Positions 16,841 through 24,917 of a DNA stretch of 64,000 nucleotides are shown piece after piece. The DNA lies in NCBI RefSeq assembly GCF_030323145.1, contig NZ_CP100470.1:3761001-3825000 (forward strand). The letters run 5' to 3'. Every line of letters begins with the position of its first letter. The stretch's first letter is position 1. The position numbers were made by a program, and so were the translations under genes. The notes beneath the pieces were generated by a model. It searched no databases, had not been told where the DNA came from, and saw only the letters and a list, made by a program, of their open reading frames with translations. This stretch comes from Mesorhizobium sp. C432A (GTDB lineage: Bacteria > Pseudomonadota > Alphaproteobacteria > Rhizobiales > Rhizobiaceae).

Positions 16841-17836
16841 CTATGCCAGTCTTTGGCGAATGGTTTGCTTGAAGGCGTCGAGCAGCACGGCGGCGAGCAC
16901 CAAAAGGCCGTGGATCACCTGGGTGAAATTCGCCGGCAGGCCCATCAGATTGATCGCCGTGTTGATAGAGGAGAGCAGCAGCACGCCGGCATAGACCCCG
17001 GGCAAGGTGCCGACGCCGCCTTTCAGGCTGACGCCGCCGATGACGACGGCGGCAAAGGCGTTGAACAACAGCCCGGTCCCGAGATTGGCGGTGGCGCCCG
17101 AGGTGCGGATGGCGAGCAGCCAGCCGGCGAGGCCGGCGATGGCGCCAGCCAGCACGAAGGCGATGATCAGGTTGCGGTTGACGCGGATGCCGGCGCGGAA
17201 GGTCGCTGTCTCATTGCCGCCGATCATTACGAGGTGGCGGCCGAACGGCGTCTTGGCCATGAGCAGCGAGAACAGGACGAAACAGGCGACGGCGATCCAG
17301 GCGGTCAGCGGCAGGCCGGCCATTCGCTGGATGCCGAACCAGCGGATGGCCGGCGCCAGATCCTGTGCCGAGCGGCCGCCGGAAATCACCAGCACCAGGC
17401 CGCGCACCCAGATGTAGGACGCCAGCGTAATGATAAAGGCGCTCATCTTCACCTTGACCACGAGATAGCCGTTGAAGGCGCCGATGAGGCCGCCGACGGC
17501 CAGCGCAACCAGCAGCGAAACCGGAACCATCAGCCATTGCGGATTGAGCTGTATGCCCATGCCGATGCCCGATGAGCAGAACAGGATGCCGACCGCCATG
17601 GCGCTGAGTGCGGCCACCGATTCCACCGACAGGTCCATATGGCCGGCAATGATGACCAGCGACAGGCCGATCGACATCACGCCGAGAACGCTCGAGGCCT
17701 CGATGATGTTGGCGAAGATGCCGAGCTGGAAGTAGTTGGGGACGAAGACGGAAAAGACAACCAGCACAAAGATCAGCATGAACCAGACGAGGTTGTCGAG
17801 GACGAACTCCAGGGCTTTGCGGCTGCGCGGGTTCAT
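16841..17836 (-). CDS. CUT2-type sugar ABC transporter permease (RbsC/FrcC-like)
   Basis: A 331-residue membrane protein with about ten hydrophobic segments and the branched-chain/ribose permease fold. Segments such as GHMDLSVESVAALSAM and the GTGLLFNAFAAVVIGGVSLKGG block match RbsC-type permeases. It works with the ATPase (19078) and binding protein (17996) of the same operon. A 159-base gap with a strong hairpin lies between it and the binding-protein gene, probably lowering its expression relative to that gene. The substrate is likely a monosaccharide. Confidence 0.93.
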   Translation of the reverse strand: MNPRSRKALEFVLDNLVWFMLIFVLVVFSVFVPNYFQLGIFANIIEASSVLGVMSIGLSLVIIAGHMDLSVESVAALSAMAVGILFCSSGIGMGIQLNPQWLMVPVSLLVALAVGGLIGAFNGYLVVKVKMSAFIITLASYIWVRGLVLVISGGRSAQDLAPAIRWFGIQRMAGLPLTAWIAVACFVLFSLLMAKTPFGRHLVMIGGNETATFRAGIRVNRNLIIAFVLAGAIAGLAGWLLAIRTSGATANLGTGLLFNAFAAVVIGGVSLKGGVGTLPGVYAGVLLLSSINTAINLMGLPANFTQVIHGLLVLAAVLLDAFKQTIRQRLA

Positions 17837-17956
17837 GGGCTGATCCGGTTGGCGCCCCCGAGAAAATCAGGCTGAGAAATCAACTCGATTTCGTCGGGTT
17901 CAGGCGCGGTTTAGGTTCGCCACGGTGTCCTGGGACGCGGCGTCGTGAATGGGCAG

Positions 17957-17981
17957 GCTCCGGGCCGCAATGGCCCGGAGC
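17957..17981 (-). promoter_or_regulatory. Intercistronic hairpin after the binding-protein gene
   Basis: A perfect 10-bp stem (GCTCCGGGCC / GGCCCGGAGC) with a five-base loop begins 15 bases beyond the stop of the binding-protein gene (minus strand). No T run follows, so it looks like an mRNA-protecting or partial-attenuation hairpin of the kind that keeps binding protein in excess over permease. Confidence 0.65.
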
Positions 17982-17995
17982 GCTTCGCTAGGCGA

Positions 17996-19036
17996 CTATT
18001 CGACAGACTTGATCGTGTCCGTCGGCGGCTTCTGGTTGCCCCAGAAGGCCGGATTGTCGACGTTTTCCTTGGTGATGGCGGCGCCCGGGATCTTGATGTT
18101 GGGGCCCCAGCTCTCCTTGGTCACGGTCGACTTCAAGCCGAGCACGTCATACTCGCCAGGCTTGATTTCCTGCTTGCCGGCGATCTTGTCCATGAACATC
18201 GCCACGGCCGCGGCCTGCGCGTAGAGCGGCTGCTCGACTTCGACATTGAGCCAGCCCTTGCGGATCAGGTCGAGACCGACCGGAGCGCCGTTCGAGCTCA
18301 TCAGCATGACGTCGCCCGGCTTCTTGCCGGCGGCCTCGAGCGAGGCGACGGCTGCGACCGACAGGTGCGCGGCATGGCTGAAGATCAGGTCGATGTCGGG
18401 GTTGGCGAGCATCTGGTCGGCAACGATCGTGCCGGCGTTGCTGGCTTCCCATTGCATGGCCGGCAGCGAGATGATCTTGACGTCAGGAAACGCCTTCAAC
18501 TTCTCCTCGAAACCCTTCTGGATGTCGAGCGTGTAGGGATCGCCGGGATCGCCGAGCACCTGCAGGATCTTGCCCTTCACAGAACCGTTCTTGGCGGTCA
18601 GAAGCTTTTGCGCCTGCTCGGCGGCGACGTAGCCGATCTCGACCGTGCCCGCCACCGAGGTGAAATCGGACGGGGTCGAGGTGATCTGGCGGTCGAACTC
18701 GACCACCGGGATGCCGGCTGCACGCGCCGCTTCGATGGACGGCTTCAGCGCGTTGAAATCGACGGCGGCCAGGATGATCGCCGCCGGCTTCAGCGCAATG
18801 ACGTCGTTCATCTGCGATTGCTGCGCGTCGGTCTTGTTGTCGGCGTTGAGTGTTTTCACCTCATAGCCGACCTGCTTGAGGAACAGCTCCAGCGCGCTCA
18901 CCGAGCCGGTCTGGAATTCATCGAGCAGGGTCGGGACCATATAATAGACGGTTCCCTTGGTCTGGGACATTGCCGGCGTGAGCGAGGCAAGAGCCAGTGC
19001 CAGGATACCGAAGACAAGAACCAGTATTCGCTTCAT
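17996..19036 (-). CDS. Sugar ABC transporter substrate-binding protein
   Basis: A 346-residue periplasmic binding protein of the RbsB/FrcB class. The signal peptide (residues 1-24, ending AMSQ) is followed by the two-lobed PBP-I fold; visible words are [26 protein letters not shown] and the hinge segment [19 protein letters not shown] at 19036 follows GGAG with good spacing; the frame's earlier start at 19081 would overlap the ATPase stop and place charged residues before the signal. It captures the sugar for the permease; the ligand is unknown. Confidence 0.93.
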   Translation of the reverse strand: MKRILVLVFGILALALASLTPAMSQTKGTVYYMVPTLLDEFQTGSVSALELFLKQVGYEVKTLNADNKTDAQQSQMNDVIALKPAAIILAAVDFNALKPSIEAARAAGIPVVEFDRQITSTPSDFTSVAGTVEIGYVAAEQAQKLLTAKNGSVKGKILQVLGDPGDPYTLDIQKGFEEKLKAFPDVKIISLPAMQWEASNAGTIVADQMLANPDIDLIFSHAAHLSVAAVASLEAAGKKPGDVMLMSSNGAPVGLDLIRKGWLNVEVEQPLYAQAAAVAMFMDKIAGKQEIKPGEYDVLGLKSTVTKESWGPNIKIPGAAITKENVDNPAFWGNQKPPTDTIKSVE

Positions 19037-19077
19037 GTCGTTCGCTCCTCTTTTATACCGGACCCCTCTTTTGTCCC

Positions 19078-19842
19078 TCAACCAGCCGGTCCGGCACCGG
19101 CAAGCGTCTCACCGGTGATCATGTTGATCACCGCATCGGGACTTGTTTTGTTGCGTGCGACATCGCCGGCCACGACGCCTTGCCGGATCACCACGATCCG
19201 GTCGGCGACCTGGAAGGCCTGTTGCATGATGTGGGTGATGATGACGACGCCGATGCCCTGGTTGGCCACCTGGCGGATCATCTCGAGACCGCGCCGCGTC
19301 TGCTCGACGCCGAGGGCCGCGAACGGCTCGTCAAGCAGCACCAGCTTGCCGCCCCAATGGACGAAGCGGTTGAGCTCGATGGCCTGGCGTTGGCCGCCCG
19401 AGAGATGCTCGACATTGGTGCGCAGCGACGGGATGCGGGTGCCGGCACTGGCCAGCGCCTTGCCGACGACGGCCTCCATGGCGCGCTCGTCGAGGATGGG
19501 GATACCGAGAACCTTGCGGGTGATTTCGCGGCCCATGAAGAAATTGGCGACGACGTCGACATTGGTGCAGAGCGACAGGTCCTGGTAGACGGTCTCGATG
19601 CCGGCAGCCTTGGCCTCGGCCGGCGTCTTCGCCAGAAACTCCTTGCCCTCGAACAGCATGCGGCCGGAGCTCGGCTCGAGGCCGCCGGCAATGATCTTGA
19701 CCAGCGTCGACTTGCCGGCGCCGTTGTCACCGAGCAGCGCCACGACTTCGCCCTTGCCGATCGAGAAGCTGATGCCCCTCAGCGCATGGATGGCGCCGTA
19801 ATTCTTGGTGACGTTTTCGAGTACCAGCAGCGGTTCGGTCAT
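19078..19842 (-). CDS. Sugar ABC transporter ATP-binding protein (single domain)
   Basis: A 254-residue ABC ATPase. Walker [10 protein letters not shown] (residues 38-46), signature LSGGQ (147-151), Walker B LVLLDEP (167-173) and switch His204 are intact. Most CUT2 systems have a double-length ATPase; this single-domain form resembles FrcA of rhizobial fructose uptake and probably works as a homodimer. ATG at 19842 overlaps the regulator's stop as ATGA, giving translational coupling. The same frame runs upstream to 20253 inside the ROK gene, but that is not coding. Confidence 0.93.
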   Translation of the reverse strand: MTEPLLVLENVTKNYGAIHALRGISFSIGKGEVVALLGDNGAGKSTLVKIIAGGLEPSSGRMLFEGKEFLAKTPAEAKAAGIETVYQDLSLCTNVDVVANFFMGREITRKVLGIPILDERAMEAVVGKALASAGTRIPSLRTNVEHLSGGQRQAIELNRFVHWGGKLVLLDEPFAALGVEQTRRGLEMIRQVANQGIGVVIITHIMQQAFQVADRIVVIRQGVVAGDVARNKTSPDAVINMITGETLAGAGPAG

Positions 19843-21005
19843 GCCGCCACTCCCTTGCTGTGCATGAGGTCGGACCGGCGCTCGCGCTCGGCAATGAACA
19901 TCTGGCCGAAGCGCGGCGACAGCACGCCCGAAACGGCCAATGCGGCAGCGCCGCGCAGCACCGAATGCTTGCCGCCGGTCGCCACCGTCACGCGCGGTGT
20001 CTTGCGGTCGCGCCGCGCCGAGACCGAATTGGGAAGCTGTCCCGCCGCGCCGACCAGCTTTTCGAGCAGGTCGGTGGGCGCAAGCCCGCCGAGGATGACG
20101 GTTTCCGGGTCGAACACATTCTCGATGGTGACGATGGCGTTGCGGAAGATCGGCGCGATCTCGGCCACCCAGGCGGCGTCGCTGATGTTGCGGCGGCGAC
20201 GTGCTTCGAGCGAGAGATACCGTTCGAGGCAGCCGCTGTTGCCGCATGGGCAAGGCTCGCCGCCGGGAACGGCAGGGATGTGTCCGATTTCGCCGGCATT
20301 GCCCCAGGCGCCGCGCATCACCGCGCCGTCATGCACGATGACGCCGCCGAGGCCGACGCCGAAATAGAGGTAGTAGTATTCGGAATAACCGGAGCCGAGA
20401 CCGTAAAGCCGTTCGCCCATGGCCGCCGCCGCCATGTCGGTTTCGAAGAAGGCCGGCAGCCCGGTCGACGCCGCCAGCCGTTCCGGCAGCGCGACATCCT
20501 TCCAGCCGGCCATGGTCGTCGGGCCGACGAAGCTCATCGACTCCACGCCGAACGGTCCAGGCAGCGCCATGCCGATGCCGAGCACGCGCCCGCCGGGCCG
20601 CAGCGCAGTCAACTCGGGCACCATCGCGCCGATCAGCTCGAAGGCATGGTCGGGCGTCGCATGCGGCGCCTCGCGATGCATGCTCTCGATGACATCGCCG
20701 CTGAGATTGATGAGCGCCGCGTCGATCCCCAGCGGGGTGAGGTGGACGCCGACGGCGTAGCCGCCCTCGGGGTTGATCCTGAGCGTCGCCGGCGGCAACC
20801 CGCGTCCGCGCGGCTCTTCGCGCAGCGACAGCACATAGCCATGCTCTTCGAGTTCGCGAACGATGGTCGATACGGTCTGGACGGTGAGGCCGACCCGGCT
20901 GGCAATGTCGCCGCGAGCTATGGGACCGTGAAGGCGGATGGACTCCAGGACGATGCGCCGGTTGTAAGGCCGCCCGAACTCCTGATTGGTCCCCCGTAGT
21001 GCCAT
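19839..21005 (-). CDS. ROK-family transcriptional regulator
   Basis: A 388-residue repressor-type ROK protein: an N-terminal winged helix-turn-helix (about residues 18-60, ARGDIASRVGLTVQTVSTIV), then a sugar-kinase-like fold with the zinc motif CPCGNSGC (Cys252, Cys254, Cys259; His242 nearby). ATG at 21005 after AGGGGCG is preferred to the start at 21044. It is the first gene of the transport operon and overlaps the ATPase gene by four bases, so it probably senses the transported sugar and represses its own operon, possibly also the divergent M24 gene. Confidence 0.92.
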   Translation of the reverse strand: MALRGTNQEFGRPYNRRIVLESIRLHGPIARGDIASRVGLTVQTVSTIVRELEEHGYVLSLREEPRGRGLPPATLRINPEGGYAVGVHLTPLGIDAALINLSGDVIESMHREAPHATPDHAFELIGAMVPELTALRPGGRVLGIGMALPGPFGVESMSFVGPTTMAGWKDVALPERLAASTGLPAFFETDMAAAAMGERLYGLGSGYSEYYYLYFGVGLGGVIVHDGAVMRGAWGNAGEIGHIPAVPGGEPCPCGNSGCLERYLSLEARRRRNISDAAWVAEIAPIFRNAIVTIENVFDPETVILGGLAPTDLLEKLVGAAGQLPNSVSARRDRKTPRVTVATGGKHSVLRGAAALAVSGVLSPRFGQMFIAERERRSDLMHSKGVAA

Positions 21006-21041
21006 GTCCGCGCCCCTTAGGAAGGCCAAGACTTGCACAGG

Positions 21042-21078
21042 CAATTTATTCAGTCAAATGGAATTCAAAAATAATTCG
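21042..21078. promoter_or_regulatory. AT-rich putative operator/promoter between ROK operon and M24 gene
   Basis: A 37-base AT-rich stretch in a GC-rich genome, containing TTATTC, GAATTC and AAAAATAATTC with partial dyad symmetry, as seen in many ROK-regulator operators. It lies 37 bases upstream of the ROK start codon, in the divergent intergenic region. Only composition and position support it. Confidence 0.35.
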
Positions 21079-21215
21079 CGACGGTTCCCGGGCGCGGTGC
21101 AGGACCTGTCCCATTCGTCGCGCTGGCTGATTGCAGCCGGGCTGAAACCACCGCAATGGTGAATGACGTCAGGCGGGCGTGGGGCTCGCCGGCCAACAAT
21201 CCAGCAGGAAAACCG

Positions 21216-22397
21216 ATGATCGAATTGCCTTTTGCGCGCGATGAGTACCAGCGGCGGCTCCAGAAGATCCGCGCCGAGATGGCGGCGCGTGGGCTCGAAC
21301 TGCTGGTCGTCAACGATGTCGCCAACCAGCATTACATCACCGGCTATGACGGCTGGTCGTTCTACACGCCGCAGATCGTGCTTGTCCCGATCGAAAACGA
21401 GGCCGAGCCGGTCTGGATCGGCCGCGCCATGGATGCGGCAGGCGGCTTGCTGACGGCCTGGATGAAGCCGGAGAATGTGGTCGGCTTCCCCGAGGACCAC
21501 GTGCAGCGCGCCGATCGCCATCCGATGGACTGGATAGCGGCCTGCATCGTCGCCAAGGGCTGGGGCGCGAGACATATCGGCATCGAGCTCGAAGCCTATT
21601 ATTTCTCGCCGAAGGCGCATGCCCGGCTCGTCGCCGGCCTGCCCAATGCGAAATGGCACGACGCCGATCTGCTGGTGAACTGGATCCGCGCCGTCAAATC
21701 CGCGCCCGAAATTGCTTATCTGCGCAAGGCGTCGACACTTGCCGAATCGGCGGTTTCGCGGGCCTTCGAAGTCATCGCGCCAGGCGTGCGCGAATGCGAT
21801 GCGATTGCCGCGATCCAGGCGGCGCAGATTGCCGGCAGTCCAGACTTCGCCGGCGACATCACGGCACTGCCGCCGACCATCCTCGGCGGCGAGAATGCAT
21901 CGGCTCCGCACATCATGTGGAGCGATCGGCGCTTCGGCAAGGACGAAACGATTGCGCTCGAACTTGCCGGTGTCTGCCGCCGCTATGCCGCAGGCCTCGC
22001 CCGAACGATGCAGCTCGGCAAGACGCCGGCCCGTGTCGCCGACACCGCAAAGGCGGTGATCGAAGGCATGGATGCGGTGCTCGACGCGGTCAGGCCGGGG
22101 ACCACAGCCGAAGCGGTCGAGGCCGCATGGCGCAAGGTTATCCAGCGCTACGGGCTGAAGAAGGAATCGCGCATCGGCTACTCCATCGGCGTCGCTTATC
22201 CCCCGGATTGGGGCGAGCACACGATCAGCCTGCGGCCCGGCGACAAGACCGCGCTGCAACCCGGCAACGTCCTGCACTCCATTCTTGGCATGTGGATGGA
22301 TGGCTGGGGCATCGAGATCAGCGAGACCATTCTGGTGACCGAGACCGGCCATGAGACGCTGACCAAATTCCCGCGAGACATCCATGTCAAATCCTGA
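21216..22397 (+). CDS. M24-family protein, ectoine-hydrolase (DoeA/EutD)-like
   Basis: A 393-residue pita-bread-fold protein. Segments such as ITGYDGWSFYTPQ, WIGRAMDAAGG and ADRHPMDW resemble ectoine hydrolase DoeA/EutD more than prolidases. The metal-binding Asp residues of true M24 peptidases are replaced (ALELAGVCRRYAAG where peptidases have Asp positions), as in creatinase-like, metal-free members. ATG at 21216 follows AGGAAA. The next gene, overlapping by 14 bases, is a broken M20 amidohydrolase, matching the DoeA-DoeB pairing. Ectoine use is inferred; another amidine or Xaa-Pro substrate is possible. Confidence 0.75.
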   Translation: MIELPFARDEYQRRLQKIRAEMAARGLELLVVNDVANQHYITGYDGWSFYTPQIVLVPIENEAEPVWIGRAMDAAGGLLTAWMKPENVVGFPEDHVQRADRHPMDWIAACIVAKGWGARHIGIELEAYYFSPKAHARLVAGLPNAKWHDADLLVNWIRAVKSAPEIAYLRKASTLAESAVSRAFEVIAPGVRECDAIAAIQAAQIAGSPDFAGDITALPPTILGGENASAPHIMWSDRRFGKDETIALELAGVCRRYAAGLARTMQLGKTPARVADTAKAVIEGMDAVLDAVRPGTTAEAVEAAWRKVIQRYGLKKESRIGYSIGVAYPPDWGEHTISLRPGDKTALQPGNVLHSILGMWMDGWGIEISETILVTETGHETLTKFPRDIHVKS

Positions 22398-22815
22398 CCG
22401 GTCGGCAGCACCGGGCGGTGCCGCGCCCCCGCATCGATGCCGGAATTCTCGATCGGATGGTCGAGATCCGCCGTCATCTGCACCGCCATCCCGAATTATC
22501 GAACCGAAAGATTGGGACGGGAGCTTATCTCAGGCCGATGCTGGCCGGGCACGGGATATCAGACATCCGCGACGTCGCCCGCTACGGCCTGGCCGTCGAT
22601 ATCGTCGGCTCCGCGAGGCCGTCAATCGCAATGTGGCGATAAGGTGATGCATGCCTGCGGCCATGACGCCCATGGCTCGATGGGCTTCGCAGTGGCCGTG
22701 CATCTGCCTCAGCCCAGGGACAGTTTTGTCGGCACGGGTCCGCGCTTGGTGCGACCCTGGATCGCGGAACCAGCGGGCAGGGCGCGGCGAAGTTGGGCAG
22801 CAACCAGCCTGGCTT
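22384..22815 (+). pseudogene. Broken M20 amidohydrolase (HipO/DoeB-like)
   Basis: The ATG at 22384 overlaps the M24 stop. After about 15 codons a run of five C residues (22425-22430) shifts the frame; the next frame reads RIDAGILDRMVEIRRHLHRHPELS, the N-terminus of M20 amidohydrolases, to a stop near 22640. The zinc-ligand block MHACGHDAHGSM appears in another frame from 22648, with the expected RADIDALP region missing, so about 20 codons are deleted. Similarity fades after AVAVHL. The enzyme's second half is absent. This is a decayed partner of the upstream M24 gene. Confidence 0.8.
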
Positions 22816-22819
22816 GACC

Positions 22820-24101
22820 CTACAGATACTGCTCGACCTTCTTGCCGACGGTCAGGAAGCGCAGCGGGTCGATGGCCTCGCCATTGTGGCGGACTTCGTA
22901 GTGCAGGTGCGGGCCGGTCGAACGGCCGCTGCTGCCGGTTTTGCCAATGATGTCGCCGGCTGCGAGTTTTTGGCCGACGGCAACGTCGATCTCGCTCAGA
23001 TGGCCGTAGCGCGTGGCAAAGCCGTTGCCGTGATCGACCTCGACCATGCGGCCATAGCCGCCGTTCCAGCCGGCCTTGGTAACGATTCCGGCCGCCGTGA
23101 CCTTGGCTGCCATGCCGACCGGCGCGCGGAAATCCATGCCCGAGTGCAGGGCAGCGGTGCCGAGGATGGGGTCAGTGCGCACGCCGAACGGGCTGGTGAC
23201 GGAGTGGCCCGGCGCCGGGTTGGCGAGCGGCAGCCGCCGCGCCTCTTTCTTCAACTGGTCGAGCGTATCCAGCGCCTCGTCCAGTTCCTTGACCTTGCTG
23301 TCGAACATCATCGAGCTGTCAAGCGGGATCAGCGGTCCGCCGACATCGCTTTCGTTTTTGCCGAAATCACTGTCGACCGGCAGACCGGCCGCTTCCAGCG
23401 CCTGGGTGATGGCATCGGCGTTCTTGTAGGCGTTGTCGGCCAGGGTTTCGATGCGGGTGAGTTGCTGGCTTTCGATAGCCTTCAGTGAATCATTGATCGA
23501 GACGAACATTTGTCGGCACGGTCCGCAGCCGTTTCGCTGGGCAGCGGATCGGAACGTGTCGACCACAGCGAGAATGGCCTGGTGTCGCCCGAACCAAGGC
23601 TGGCGACCGAATAGGCGAGTGGCTCGCCGCCAGTCAGTTCGGCATGTTCGTCGGGTTTTGTTGTCGCTGCAGCATCAGCGGTTGGCAGCGTCCCGACTTC
23701 GTTTCGGCCCGCTCGAGAATCGGGCCGAGGCGGCCATGGCGCTGGCTGAGCTGGCTCTGCCGCTCGATCAATTCGCTGACCTTGGTTTCCATCAGTTTTT
23801 GGTCGAGAAGCTGGCGGCTGGTGATGCGGTCGACCTGCGCGCGCAATGCGGAAATGCGATCTTCATAGGCCTGCTGCATGCGCGCCTGCCGGGCCGTGGT
23901 GGCGCCGATCAGATCGTCGCGCAGTACGAGATAGGAGGTCGCCAAGAGATAGCCGATGGCGATCGCCGCCAGTGCCGAGCCGAGAAAGGCGACGAGCCAC
24001 GGCCGGATGGTGAAATGCCGTATTTCATTGCCCCGCGCAATGATGACCGTATGCGGCTCCTTGCGCCTGCCGAAGACCGCTGACTGACCGGTTAGGTTCA
24101 C
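22820..24101 (-). pseudogene. M23-family membrane-anchored peptidase with two frameshifts
   Basis: The start (ATG 24101) gives a cytoplasmic stretch, one transmembrane segment (WLVAFLGSALAAIAIGYLLA) and a coiled-coil-like region, then frame is lost near 23697-23705. A second frame continues (TLPTADAAATKPDEHAE and PFSLWSTRSDP) to about 23510, where a third carries FVSINDSLKAIE, the LytM domain (LHSGMDFRAPVG) and HLHYE to the stop. Both shifts are explained by one missing base, the second in an A run (GACAAATG). The zinc site is intact. Either a recent pseudogene or homopolymer sequencing errors in a functional murein hydrolase. Confidence 0.85.
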
Positions 24102-24265
24102 GGGACCAAGCTTTCGTTACGACACCAACGAAGCCCGATTACACATTATTAGGGTTAACAAAGTTTTGCCGTCGCGGGCGCTCTAGTGACCAACGGTGTC
24201 AGCCAACCGCATATATGTCTTATGCCCCTAATGCACTGCGCGGCGTTGGCCAGATCGGTGGCGCC

Positions 24266-24733
24266 TCAGAGCGCGCGGACCGCCTCCAGCACTGCTTCGG
24301 CATGGCCTTTCACCCGGACCTTGCGCCAGATCCCGGCGATCCGCCCGTCCTTGCCGATCAGGAACGTCGCCCGCTCGACGCCCATATAGTTGCGGCCATA
24401 CATCGTCTTTTCGACCCACAGATTGTAAGCCTCGATCACCTTGCGCTCCTCGTCGGCAACCAGGTCGACGGTGAGATCGTATTTGGTTTTGAACTTGTCG
24501 TGCTTCTTCACGCTGTCCGGCGACAGGCCGATCACCACGGCGCCGGCCTTTTCGAACTCCGGCTTCAGCTGCGAAAAGCTGATCGCCTCATTGGTACAAC
24601 TTGTGGTGTCGTCCTGCGGATAGAAATAAAGTACAACGGGCTTCCCCCGCATCGAGGCAAGGCTGATCGAGCCGCCGCCGTCGCGCGGAAGATCGAATTG
24701 CGGCGCAACGTCGCCAACGTCGAGATCAGCCAT
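24266..24733 (-). CDS. bcp: Thiol peroxidase of the Bcp/PrxQ family
   Basis: Bcp reduces hydroperoxides using thioredoxin or similar donors. The 155-residue product has the peroxiredoxin fold with the peroxidatic Cys46 in DDTTSCTNEA, where the usual word is TPGCT. The resolving cysteine found five residues later in E. coli Bcp is Ile here, so it is a one-Cys type with respect to that position. No signal peptide; cytoplasmic. It stands alone, divergent from the AsmA-like gene across a palindromic repeat. Confidence 0.92.
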   Translation of the reverse strand: MADLDVGDVAPQFDLPRDGGGSISLASMRGKPVVLYFYPQDDTTSCTNEAISFSQLKPEFEKAGAVVIGLSPDSVKKHDKFKTKYDLTVDLVADEERKVIEAYNLWVEKTMYGRNYMGVERATFLIGKDGRIAGIWRKVRVKGHAEAVLEAVRAL

Positions 24734-24777
24734 ATCGATGCCCTTGTTTGAGGTTACGCGGCCCTAAATCAAAGAGA

Positions 24778-24852
24778 TAGAGCATGATGTCTGGACAAAC
24801 GGAAACCGTTTGTCCGAGAAAACCGCCTCACACTTTTCGGCATCATGCTCTA
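24778..24852. repeat. Palindromic intergenic repeat (75 bp, nested)
   Basis: Outer arms TAGAGCATGATG (24778-24789) and CATCATGCTCTA (24841-24852) pair perfectly over 12 bp. An inner hairpin GGACAAACGG-AAA-CCGTTTGTCC lies at 24793-24815. On the minus strand the core reads AAAAGTGTGAGGCGGTTTT. Similar cores occur at 34348 and 55304. Confidence 0.85.
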
Positions 24853-24917
24853 GCCTGCGTCGTTATAGTGTCGGGCGGGGATTCGTCCACGATCGAATTC
24901 GCACAACGGAAAATTGC

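Noticed and set aside
17945..20999. Long plus-strand open frames opposite the transporter operon
   Set aside because: They are shadow frames of high-GC coding DNA; the minus-strand proteins have complete motifs, the plus ones none.
23634..24101. The N-terminal part of the M23 protein as a separate gene
   Set aside because: It continues into the next frame with meaningful sequence and the same architecture as complete M23 anchored peptidases.
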